A DNA stretch of 64,000 bases from Listeria swaminathanii (GTDB taxonomy: Bacteria > Bacillota > Bacilli > Lactobacillales > Listeriaceae). The stretch's first letter is position 1, and every line of letters starts with the position of its first letter. The stretch covers positions 496,001 through 560,000 of the forward strand of contig NZ_JAATOD010000001.1 of assembly GCF_014229645.1 (NCBI RefSeq), written 5' to 3'. Shown here piece by piece: positions 24,762-31,992 of this stretch. Under the pieces are notes generated by a model that saw only the letters and a list, made by a program, of their open reading frames with translations, did no database searches and had not been told where the DNA came from. The translations under genes were made by a program, and so were the position numbers.

Positions 24762-25247
24762 TTATTTATCTTTATCTAGTAATGGGATCAGTTTAACTTT
24801 ATTGTCAGAAGCGACTTTACGAATTTCAAGTTCGATTCCTTTTTCATCCAATTTGCGGAATGCTGCTTCGTCCGTTGCGTCAACAGATACAGCATTGGTA
24901 ATCATGTGTTTTCCTTCGCGGAATGCCATGCCACCAATATTTACAGTTGTGATATTGACACCAGCTTCTACTAGCGTTAATACATCTGTAGGGTTAGTGA
25001 ACAAGAACATAACAGGGGTTGTAGCATATTTTGGGTTGTTGTATACGCGAATCCCTTTTTGTACATCAACGACACTTGCTTTAACGCCTGGGGGTGCTAC
25101 TTGTGTTAAAAGTGTTTTACGTACTTCATCTTTAGCGACATCATCACTAATAACGATGATACGTTCCACCTGTGTTTCTTTTGTCCAAACTGTTGCTACT
25201 TGACCATGAATTAAGCGGTCATCAATACGTGCTAAGCGAATATCCAT
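24762..25247 (-). CDS. mpoB: Mannose-family PTS component IIB
   Basis: A 161-residue EIIB-Man. IRLARIDDRLIHGQVATVW at the start carries the phosphorylated histidine (His14), and a second conserved region is VNIGGMAFREGKH near 105. It passes phosphate from IIA to the incoming sugar. It overlaps the IIA stop by one base (TAATG). Confidence 0.95.
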   Translation of the reverse strand: MDIRLARIDDRLIHGQVATVWTKETQVERIIVISDDVAKDEVRKTLLTQVAPPGVKASVVDVQKGIRVYNNPKYATTPVMFLFTNPTDVLTLVEAGVNITTVNIGGMAFREGKHMITNAVSVDATDEAAFRKLDEKGIELEIRKVASDNKVKLIPLLDKDK

Positions 25248-25681
25248 TATAAATCGTCCTCCCCGACTTCTGTTTCTACTTTTGGTAATGATTGTTTGAG
25301 TGACTTGACGCCACCTGATCCTGCTGTAAGAGCTGTTTCGACTAGATCTTTTTGATTACTTGCAGCGCGCATCGAGAGCGTTTCAAGTAACATTGGAATA
25401 TTCACACCAGTGACAACATCCATATTGTCTTCTGGAAGGGCGATTTGGCTAGATGCATTATAAGGACTGCCACCAAATAAATCAACCATAAAAATGACGC
25501 CTTCAGAAGTATCCAATTTGTCTAGTTTTTCTTTATATTTGGTAATAAGCGTATCCGTGTTTTCTCCAGGAACAAAAGTGATAAATTCTACATTATCCTG
25601 TTTGCCAATAATCATTTCGGCTGATTTCAACAATTCACGCGCAGCTTCACCATGTGTGCCAATGATAATCCCAACTGGCAT
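25247..25681 (-). CDS. mpoA: Mannose-family PTS component IIA
   Basis: A 144-residue EIIA-Man: MPVGIIIGTHGEAARELL places the phosphorylated His at 10, and MVDLFGGSPYNAS near 67 is the second family motif. It accepts phosphate from HPr. The ATG at 25681 lies 7 bases after AAGGAGGAG; a frame reaching 25714 has no such site. First gene of the operon, 48 bases downstream of a -24/-12 promoter. Confidence 0.95.
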   Translation of the reverse strand: MPVGIIIGTHGEAARELLKSAEMIIGKQDNVEFITFVPGENTDTLITKYKEKLDKLDTSEGVIFMVDLFGGSPYNASSQIALPEDNMDVVTGVNIPMLLETLSMRAASNQKDLVETALTAGSGGVKSLKQSLPKVETEVGEDDL

Positions 25682-25728
25682 AAGTATCTCCTCCTTAAGC
25701 GTGGATATAATCATCCATTAATACTAAC

Positions 25729-25743
25729 GCAAAAACTGTGCCA
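25729..25743 (-). promoter_or_regulatory. Sigma-54 (-24/-12) promoter of the mannose PTS operon
   Basis: Minus strand TGGCACAGTTTTTGC, an exact TGGCAC-N5-TTGC match. This fits a LevR-type activator (ManR) encoded nearby, which needs sigma-54. Confidence 0.92.
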
Positions 25744-25826
25744 ACATTTCTGTATTAAACAACCTCCTTTGCTAATAGAAGCGGTTCAAGGCTTTTGTAA
25801 GCGTGTACTAACAGATGTGGCGCGCC

Positions 25827-25860
25827 TTAATACGCTAAATACGTAGCTTAATACACTAAG
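25827..25860 (-). promoter_or_regulatory. Putative ManR upstream activating sites
   Basis: Two related elements TTAATACGCTAA (25827-25838) and TTAATACACTAA (25848-25859) with a 21-base period, about 85-115 bases upstream of the -24 element, the distance expected for sigma-54 enhancers. The core TACACTAA reappears (as TTAGTGTA) in front of manR. Confidence 0.6.
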
Positions 25861-26016
25861 TACTAATCTTAGACATACATACAACATTACCCTAAAAGAA
25901 AGAGCAGAAAACGCAATTGCGGAAAATAAAACAGTACATTAGGATTGTCATTTTAAAAAAGGTATACAATTCTCAAAATGAATATCTATTTTTTATCGCA
26001 CGTAGCCGTTCTTTGT

Positions 26017-26022
26017 TATAAT
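26017..26022 (+). promoter_or_regulatory. Extended -10 promoter for the gene at 26052
   Basis: TATAAT with TG one base upstream; TTATCG stands 18 bases before as a weak -35. Confidence 0.55.
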
Positions 26023-26051
26023 TAGTCTTAACACTATTCTAGGAGGAAGAT

Positions 26052-26429
26052 ATGAAGCAATATCAAAATTTCAACATATGGATTGAAGCTGAATCATGGG
26101 ATGAAGATAATTGGGATATTGAAGATTCTAATCTAGATGTCATTGTTACTTTTTCTAATCGTTCTAAATGGATAGCTACATTTTTTACTTATAAAAATAT
26201 TCAAAGCTTGCAAACAAAAAATAAGAAGACCGGTGAATGTATGAATGGAACTTACTTTTTTGCCAGTGACATGATTCTTATCGATAATACTAGTCGAGAG
26301 CGTATCTATGCAGTCATTGCATATCTAATGGAGAAAGAGGAATTTGAGACAGCTTTTACAAAATACCCAGATGTTGATAAAAGTGAAGACTATCTTTATC
26401 CAACTAATTTTTTTAAAGACAGTTATTAA
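26052..26429 (+). CDS. Small acidic protein of unknown function
   Basis: A 125-residue soluble protein rich in Asp, Glu, Trp and Tyr (WIEAESWDEDNWDIEDSNLDVIVTFSNRSKW near the start). Predicted alternating strands and one helix (RERIYAVIAYLMEKEEFETAF). The look recalls small orphan immunity proteins but no family is recognised. RBS AGGAGGAAG before the ATG is strong. It sits alone between the mannose PTS promoter region and manR, transcribed opposite to both. Confidence 0.75.
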   Translation: MKQYQNFNIWIEAESWDEDNWDIEDSNLDVIVTFSNRSKWIATFFTYKNIQSLQTKNKKTGECMNGTYFFASDMILIDNTSRERIYAVIAYLMEKEEFETAFTKYPDVDKSEDYLYPTNFFKDSY

Positions 26430-26464
26430 ATGATTGTTTAATAATTTAGATGAAATCGAGTAAC

Positions 26465-26508
26465 AAAAAAGCCACTTTCTTTTTTAAAATTAGAAAAATG
26501 GCTTTTTT
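26465..26508. terminator. Bidirectional terminator between the small gene and manR
   Basis: AAAAAAGCCA...TTTCT / AGAAA...TGGCTTTTTT imperfect stem with A/T tails; serves the convergent genes. Confidence 0.85.
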
Positions 26509-26512
26509 GATA

Positions 26513-29329
26513 CTATGAAAGTACTTCTGGTTGGATTTCGTTCAAAATATCATACAAATAACAAAGCTCATCATTGGTTAGTTTTAAGTTCATTTTGTAG
26601 ATAACTTCTTTATTTGTTTGTTCGAGTGCTTGGAAAATGTCTGTTTCGAGCATCGTTTTAGGATCACGATAAACTAATCCGTCATTTAAAACCATACGTT
26701 CCAAAGCGCAACCGACATGAATGAGTAAATTGATTTTGAATGTATTATCGAGTTTGTAACCCAGTTTTTTCTCTAGAACAGTTGCAAATGAGCTTAAAAT
26801 TTCAATCGTTTTCTTCGGATTGAGATAGGTTAGAAATTCGTTCAAGCTTTCTTCGATAATTTCTTTCGCGATTCGACCAGTTTCGCCAGTTTTAACAATA
26901 ATATTGCGTTGTTTCACTAGGCTGACTAGTTGTTCCTCGCCATCAACGCCAAAAAGTCGTTCGAGCGGGATGAAGGGGATTTGGATTTTTGGATCTTGAA
27001 TACCAACCGCCATCAATATATCATTTTCTTCTTGAAGCTGCTCTAATCGCGTATCCATTTCATGCAAGCCGATTGGAATGACTTTGATAGCGTCCGTTGT
27101 AATCGTATCTAAAATGTTTTCGATAAACAGTTGTAGTTTTTCTGCCGTACCTTCGCCGGTCGCGCAAATCGTAACGATCGCGTGCGGTTTTTGGTTGGAG
27201 TCGAGCGTATCATCATCGGAATTATAGCCGCCGTAACCACGGAAGTCTTTCAACGAATCGTAAATACTATCAAGTTCCATATCAAGAATATTGGATTTGC
27301 GGACTGCTTCGATAACGGTTGCGGTTGAAACCATATCAATCGAGCGAACCGGAATACCAGTACGTTCCGAAATAACCGGGGCAAAACTTGTCAGTGAGCC
27401 CATATCAACAAGCAGCAAGAGGCCACGTCCCATATCCATTTCTTTCGCACGCTCGGTCAGTTTATCAAGCACGATTTTCGGACTTTGATCCAGCGGCATA
27501 TCAATACCTTCCACTAAACCTTCACCGAGCAGTTTCTTCGCCACACTCACCATACTACTAGCCGTATTATTACCATGCGTCGCCACAAGAACCGCCACAC
27601 GAGCATTTTCTTGTTCTTTTAAAAGGGAACTAATTAATAGCGTTAAATACATCACTTCCATATTGGGAACGCGAATGTGGAAAGTAGCTTCGATATCATC
27701 TTTAATTTCACGCGACAATTCATAGGCTTCTGGTTGATCATTGACAACATTTTCGATATTCGTATATTTTAACGGTTTATTACTTTCAATGCGTTTAATA
27801 AAAGAAGTAAGGTGCAGACTAAACGCAAGCAGGAAGCGCTCATTCAACTTTTTACCAAGCTGATGTTCAATTCGTAGCTCGACACCTTCCGCAAAATTCA
27901 AAATTTCTTCATTAACGATTTTTAAAATATTTTCGCGATTGTGGATGGTATTTTTAAATTTGTTGTAAAAACTGTTGAGATGAATATCAATATCCATCTT
28001 AATAAATTTCTTAATATCATCATCTTCCACACCTTGATCCATTAAAATCGACGCTTTATCTTCAATAATCTTGTAAAGGTTGAAGTTTGGCTCATATTCG
28101 TCTGACGTAATTAAAGTATTATTTAGTTCTGGGAAAATTGTCGTATATGGTTCCAAGTATTCGGCAATCGCTTGAAGTTCCTTGCGGCGATTACTAAAGT
28201 GGAAGAAACCGTCTTTAATATTAATCGGCAGCGTTTTAAAATCAATCAAAATTTCTTCGTCTTTGTCAAAACTATTGAGGAAACCTTGCGCGCAGACGAG
28301 CTGAATATTGGATTTCAGTTGTCCGATATTTCCGTAAGTCGTATTTCCAATCAAGGCTTTCGCAGCTTCATCTTCAATGCGAATCGGTTTATTGACACGA
28401 TGCGCTTCACTGGAAAGCAAGTATTTCAGCAATTCAACGCGTTCAAAAGCCGTACGTTCTTCCAAACTTGGTAGGGTAATAATAATCGGAATACGGCGCA
28501 TAAACGTTTTCAAAAGGGAAGATTCCGGATTTTCTGTTGTAGCACCGATAATTAAAACATTGGATTTGCGTGTCCGGTCAGTTTCGCCAAGTTTATTATA
28601 TGTGCCAGAATCCATCAAATAAAAAATCATTTCTTGGCCTTCTGGTGGGAGACGGTGAATTTCATCAAGGAACAAAATACCGCCTTCTGCTTTTTCAACA
28701 AGTCCACCTTTGTCATTTTCAGCGCCGGTAAAAGCACCTTTCACATGGCCGAAAATATGGGACATCAAGAGTTGTGGGTTATTATAGTAATCTGCGCAGT
28801 TGAAAATAATAAACGGCGCATCGGCAGGTAGGCGTTTGGCATGTTGCGAGAAACGATACATTAGATTAGCAAAGAGCGTTTTACCAACACCAGTTTGTCC
28901 GAGAATCATAGTATGTAAGCCATTTGGTGGATAAAGTACGGCAGCTTTTGCTTGTTCGACTGGGGTTTTAAGACTATCATTCACGCCAATGAGATCGTCA
29001 AAAGGGCTTCTTTCGACAATGCTAGGTTTTAACATTTTTAAGAGGGCGTCGCAGCTTTCAAATTCGAGTTCAGTATCGGAAAGGGTACGTCCAATTTCAT
29101 CTTCAACAGCTCGTTTAGGAAAATAAAGCACTGGTCGGCCAACGATTTTAATGATTTTTCCTTGTCTGTGAAGTTCGTTCAATTCCATACTGACATTATT
29201 TCTTAAAATAGATAATGTTTCCGAAATCGTACTTGCTGTAAAACCTTCATTATTCTCTAATTGCTCGCGAATAGTCTTCGTGGAAGGATTTTCTAAAATA
29301 AATTCATAAATACGGTCAATACGCTTCAT
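26513..29329 (-). CDS. manR: ManR, LevR-type sigma-54 activator with PRD domains
   Basis: A 938-residue activator. Order: N-terminal helix-turn-helix (residues about 10-70), AAA+ sigma-54 interaction domain with Walker A GQTGVGKT near 141 and GAFTGA near 197, a first PRD near 455-560, an EIIA-Man-like domain with VLVATHGN near 580, an EIIB-Gat-like segment with VTICATGEGTAEK near 715, and a second PRD near 830-930. PTS phosphorylation of the PRD and IIA-like histidines tunes activity. It should drive the mannose PTS operon at 25.2-22.9 kb and probably the main mannose PTS elsewhere. GAGG precedes the ATG. Confidence 0.93.
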   Translation of the reverse strand: MKRIDRIYEFILENPSTKTIREQLENNEGFTASTISETLSILRNNVSMELNELHRQGKIIKIVGRPVLYFPKRAVEDEIGRTLSDTELEFESCDALLKMLKPSIVERSPFDDLIGVNDSLKTPVEQAKAAVLYPPNGLHTMILGQTGVGKTLFANLMYRFSQHAKRLPADAPFIIFNCADYYNNPQLLMSHIFGHVKGAFTGAENDKGGLVEKAEGGILFLDEIHRLPPEGQEMIFYLMDSGTYNKLGETDRTRKSNVLIIGATTENPESSLLKTFMRRIPIIITLPSLEERTAFERVELLKYLLSSEAHRVNKPIRIEDEAAKALIGNTTYGNIGQLKSNIQLVCAQGFLNSFDKDEEILIDFKTLPINIKDGFFHFSNRRKELQAIAEYLEPYTTIFPELNNTLITSDEYEPNFNLYKIIEDKASILMDQGVEDDDIKKFIKMDIDIHLNSFYNKFKNTIHNRENILKIVNEEILNFAEGVELRIEHQLGKKLNERFLLAFSLHLTSFIKRIESNKPLKYTNIENVVNDQPEAYELSREIKDDIEATFHIRVPNMEVMYLTLLISSLLKEQENARVAVLVATHGNNTASSMVSVAKKLLGEGLVEGIDMPLDQSPKIVLDKLTERAKEMDMGRGLLLLVDMGSLTSFAPVISERTGIPVRSIDMVSTATVIEAVRKSNILDMELDSIYDSLKDFRGYGGYNSDDDTLDSNQKPHAIVTICATGEGTAEKLQLFIENILDTITTDAIKVIPIGLHEMDTRLEQLQEENDILMAVGIQDPKIQIPFIPLERLFGVDGEEQLVSLVKQRNIIVKTGETGRIAKEIIEESLNEFLTYLNPKKTIEILSSFATVLEKKLGYKLDNTFKINLLIHVGCALERMVLNDGLVYRDPKTMLETDIFQALEQTNKEVIYKMNLKLTNDELCYLYDILNEIQPEVLS

Positions 29330-29345
29330 TACAAAACCTCCATTT

Positions 29346-29390
29346 AGTGTATCGGTGAACGTTTAGTGTATCACGAAAAATTAATACACT
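29346..29390. repeat. Three AGTGTAT elements in the manR leader
   Basis: AGTGTAT starts at 29346 and 29365; its reverse complement ATACACT starts at 29384. The three are exactly 19 bases apart. The first two sit in the longer repeat TTTAGTGTATC. They lie between the manR promoter and its start codon and share a core with the sites before the PTS operon. Confidence 0.65.
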
Positions 29391-29406
29391 CTAGAATTCT
29401 GTATTT

Positions 29407-29434
29407 ATCTTAGCATGACTAGTGAGAATGTCAA
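29407..29434 (-). promoter_or_regulatory. Sigma-A promoter of manR
   Basis: Minus strand TTGACA (29434-29429), 16-base spacer, TAAGAT (29412-29407). Confidence 0.7.
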
Positions 29435-29456
29435 TGTTTATTTACGAAAAATCAAA

Positions 29457-29485
29457 TTGACTAGCTTCCCAGATAGTACTATTAT
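29457..29485 (+). promoter_or_regulatory. Sigma-A promoter of the azoreductase gene
   Basis: TTGACT (29457-29462), 17-base spacer, TATTAT (29480-29485); divergent from the manR promoter 22 bases away. Confidence 0.75.
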
Positions 29486-29521
29486 ATAGAAGGAACAAAT
29501 AAAATCTATGAGGTGTTCATA

Positions 29522-30157
29522 ATGTCAAAAGTACTATTTATTAAAGCGTCACCACTTCCAAATGAAGTATCCAGAAGCTCGCAAGTTGCCGAAACGTTCA
29601 TGGCTGAATATAAAGCGAAAAATCCTTCTGATACAGTAGAAGAATTAGTTTTATACAATACAGAAGTACCCTTGCTTGATCTAGAATTAATGTCGGCTGG
29701 AAGAGAATTACAAGCTGGTAAAGCTTTCACTGATTTAGCTCCAGACGTACAAAAAAAATTAAATGCATATAATGCGCTAACAGAACAATTTTTAGCAGCA
29801 GACAAATATGTTTTTGTATTCCCACTTTGGAACCTTGGAATCCCGCCATTATTAAAAGCTTATATTGATACTTTTGTAGTTGCTGGAAAATCTTTCCGTT
29901 ATACTGAACATGGCCCAGAGGCACTTTTAAAAGATAAAAAAGCGATCTTAATCCATGGTAGCGGTGGTATTTATTCTGCTGGACCAACAAGTTCATTTAC
30001 TCACGGAGAACCATATTTGCGTACTATTTTACAATTTATCGGTATTAATGTAGTACCATCGATTTTTGTAGAAGGAATTGATCACAATCCTAGCAAAGAA
30101 GCGGAAATCGTTGCAGCTGCTAAAGCGGTAGCGCAGGAAAGTGCTGCAGAATTCTAA
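29522..30157 (+). CDS. azoR: FMN-dependent NADH-azoreductase
   Basis: A 211-residue flavodoxin-fold reductase of the AzoR/AcpD family. FMN-binding segments: KASPLPNEVSRSSQVAETF near residue 8, FPLWNLGIPPLLKAYID near 95-112 and HGSGGIYS near 142. It reduces azo dyes and quinones with NADH in a two-electron step, which protects from quinone stress. The ATG at 29522 follows GAGGTG by 6 bases; the GTG nine bases upstream is part of that site. Confidence 0.93.
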   Translation: MSKVLFIKASPLPNEVSRSSQVAETFMAEYKAKNPSDTVEELVLYNTEVPLLDLELMSAGRELQAGKAFTDLAPDVQKKLNAYNALTEQFLAADKYVFVFPLWNLGIPPLLKAYIDTFVVAGKSFRYTEHGPEALLKDKKAILIHGSGGIYSAGPTSSFTHGEPYLRTILQFIGINVVPSIFVEGIDHNPSKEAEIVAAAKAVAQESAAEF

Positions 30158-30265
30158 AAAAGTTTGTGAAAAATTTATTTCTTGCTAATGATATTAAGGT
30201 AGTATTATCAACTGTCTAGACCAATAAAAACATATAAAAAGTTTGCTAATCCCTTTATAAGTTGG

Positions 30266-30271
30266 TAAAGT
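30266..30271 (+). promoter_or_regulatory. Promoter of the amino-acid permease gene
   Basis: TAAAGT with TTGCTA 17 bases upstream (30243-30248). The transcript would begin near the hairpin at 30290. Confidence 0.5.
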
Positions 30272-30289
30272 AGAGAAGTAGATTGATCG

Positions 30290-30319
30290 ATAAAGTGCTG
30301 ATTTCACTCAGCACTTTAT
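30290..30319 (+). terminator. Hairpin before the amino-acid permease gene
   Basis: Perfect 12-base stem ATAAAGTGCTGA / TCAGCACTTTAT with loop TTTCAC and a weak T tail. It lies past the azoreductase gene and may end its transcript, or sit in the permease leader. Confidence 0.6.
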
Positions 30320-30351
30320 TCTGTTTAATTACTCGAAAGGGATGAATTAGG

Positions 30352-31728
30352 ATGGAAGAGCAAAAAGAAGAATTGCAAAGAGGACTGAAAAATAGACACA
30401 TTCAGTTAATCGCGATTGGCGGAGCAATTGGTACAGGGCTTTTTCTAGGAGCAGGGAAGTCAATTCATTTGGCGGGTCCATCTATCATGTTAGTTTACTT
30501 AATTATTGGGGCTATTTTATTCTTTGTTATGAGAGCTTTGGGTGAATTATTAATACATAACCCAACAACAGGATCTTTTACAGAATTTGCAGAACAGTAC
30601 ATTGGACCGTGGGCTGGCTTTATTACCGGCTGGACATATTGGTTCTGCTGGATTGTGACAGGTATCGCGGAAATTACAGCAGTTGGTATGTACGTGAAAT
30701 TTTGGGTGCCAGACTTACCACAATGGATTCCAGCGCTGGCTTGCGTTTTAATACTTCTTTTGTTTAACTTAGCAACCGTCAAAGCTTTTGGCGAAATTGA
30801 ATTTTGGTTCGCGATTATTAAAGTGGTTGTCATTATTGCATTGATTGTTATTGGATTTGTACTAGTATTTATTGGTTATAAACATGGAACAAGTACGGCT
30901 TCATTTTCTAATTTAGTCGATTACGGAGGCTTTTTCCCAAATGGAATTGCTGGGTTCTTACTCGCTTTCCAAATGGCGACTTTTTCGTTTGTCGGAATTG
31001 AACTTGTTGGTGTAACCGCGGGAGAAGCAGATGACCCAGAGCGGACACTTCCAAAAGCAATTAATAATATTCCTATTCGGATTTTAATCTTTTATATTGG
31101 TGCGTTACTCGTACTGATGTCGATTTATCCGTGGAGTAATATTGATCCAAATACGAGTCCATTCGTTAGTGTATTTACGATGATTGGGATTCCAGCGGCG
31201 GCCGGAATTATTAACTTTGTGGTGTTAACGGCTGCGATGTCTTCCTGTAATAGCGGGATTTTCAGTACAAGCCGGATGCTTTATACACTTTCAGCAGAAG
31301 GAAAAGCACCGAGAAAAATGCATCATTTGAGCTCAAATGGGGTTCCAGCGACAGCGTTAATTACTTCAACAGCTTGTTTACTTATCGGCGTGTTTTTAAA
31401 TTATATTTTACCTGAGCAAGTATTTATTCTAGTAACGAGTATTGCGACGATTTGCTTTATCTGGGTTTGGGGCGTTATTTTAGTGGCACATTTACGTTTT
31501 CGCCGTAAACATCCAGAAATTGCAGAGAAAAGTAAATTTAAAATGCCATTATCTCCTTTAATGAACTGGGTTAGCTTGATTTTCTTCGGAGGACTACTAG
31601 TTATCCTCGGTTTTGCAGCAGATACGAGAATTGCGCTATTCGTTACACCAGTATGGTTCTTGATTCTAGGTATCGCTTATCAGATTTTAAAAGCTTCCAA
31701 CCGAAAGACAAAAATTCGACATAATTAA
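30352..31728 (+). CDS. APC-family amino-acid permease
   Basis: A 458-residue amino-acid transporter with twelve membrane segments. Family marks: RHIQLIAIGGAIGTGLFLGAG at the start, GSFTEFAEQYIGPWAGFITGWTYW-like region near 78-100, FSFVGIELVGVTAGE near 215 and SSCNSGIFSTSRM near 297. The subgroup resembles ProY/GabP/CycA transporters; the substrate cannot be fixed. RBS is GAAAGGGATG before the ATG. Confidence 0.9.
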   Translation: MEEQKEELQRGLKNRHIQLIAIGGAIGTGLFLGAGKSIHLAGPSIMLVYLIIGAILFFVMRALGELLIHNPTTGSFTEFAEQYIGPWAGFITGWTYWFCWIVTGIAEITAVGMYVKFWVPDLPQWIPALACVLILLLFNLATVKAFGEIEFWFAIIKVVVIIALIVIGFVLVFIGYKHGTSTASFSNLVDYGGFFPNGIAGFLLAFQMATFSFVGIELVGVTAGEADDPERTLPKAINNIPIRILIFYIGALLVLMSIYPWSNIDPNTSPFVSVFTMIGIPAAAGIINFVVLTAAMSSCNSGIFSTSRMLYTLSAEGKAPRKMHHLSSNGVPATALITSTACLLIGVFLNYILPEQVFILVTSIATICFIWVWGVILVAHLRFRRKHPEIAEKSKFKMPLSPLMNWVSLIFFGGLLVILGFAADTRIALFVTPVWFLILGIAYQILKASNRKTKIRHN

Positions 31729-31808
31729 CAACCTGGCAAGTATTCGCTAAACAAGGCAGTTTTAGTGAATTCTTGCTTTTTTTTGGCTTTAAAAGTGCCG
31801 CGAATTTC

Positions 31809-31836
31809 TTTACAAATGAAAAAAATCGTGTAGAAT
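31809..31836 (+). promoter_or_regulatory. Promoter of the activase gene leader
   Basis: TTTACA (31809-31814), 16-base spacer, TAGAAT (31831-31836). Transcription from near 31843 would give a 5' leader of about 150 bases. Confidence 0.6.
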
Positions 31837-31857
31837 GATAGGTGTTTAGAGCGTTTT

Positions 31858-31964
31858 GTCGCCTTCACGCACATCGAGTGAGTACTCACTCATTTTTTAG
31901 AAATAACTATTTATGTGAAGCGACGTACAATCGACGGATAATATGTGAAATTTAATACATATTA
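31858..31964 (+). promoter_or_regulatory. Structured 5' leader of the activase gene
   Basis: Outer stem: GTCGCCTTCAC (31858-31868) pairs with GTGAAGCGAC (31915-31924), ten pairs with one bulged C. Inside it lies the perfect palindrome GAGTGAGTACTCACTC (31876-31891) followed by ATTTTTT, a terminator-like form. A third hairpin TAATATGT / ACATATTA (31939-31946 and 31957-31964) ends 20 bases before the ribosome site. As DNA, the palindrome also resembles TetR/FadR-type operators (TGAATGA-like half-sites). Either a riboregulator or a repressor site downstream of the start point. Confidence 0.55.
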
Positions 31965-31992
31965 AGTAGTGCGTAACGAAAGGGATGAGAAA

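Noticed and set aside
31876-31898. Ordinary terminator after the amino-acid permease gene
   Set aside because: The palindrome with T run is 150 bases past the permease stop, downstream of a good promoter, and enclosed by another stem, so a leader element fits better than a plain terminator.
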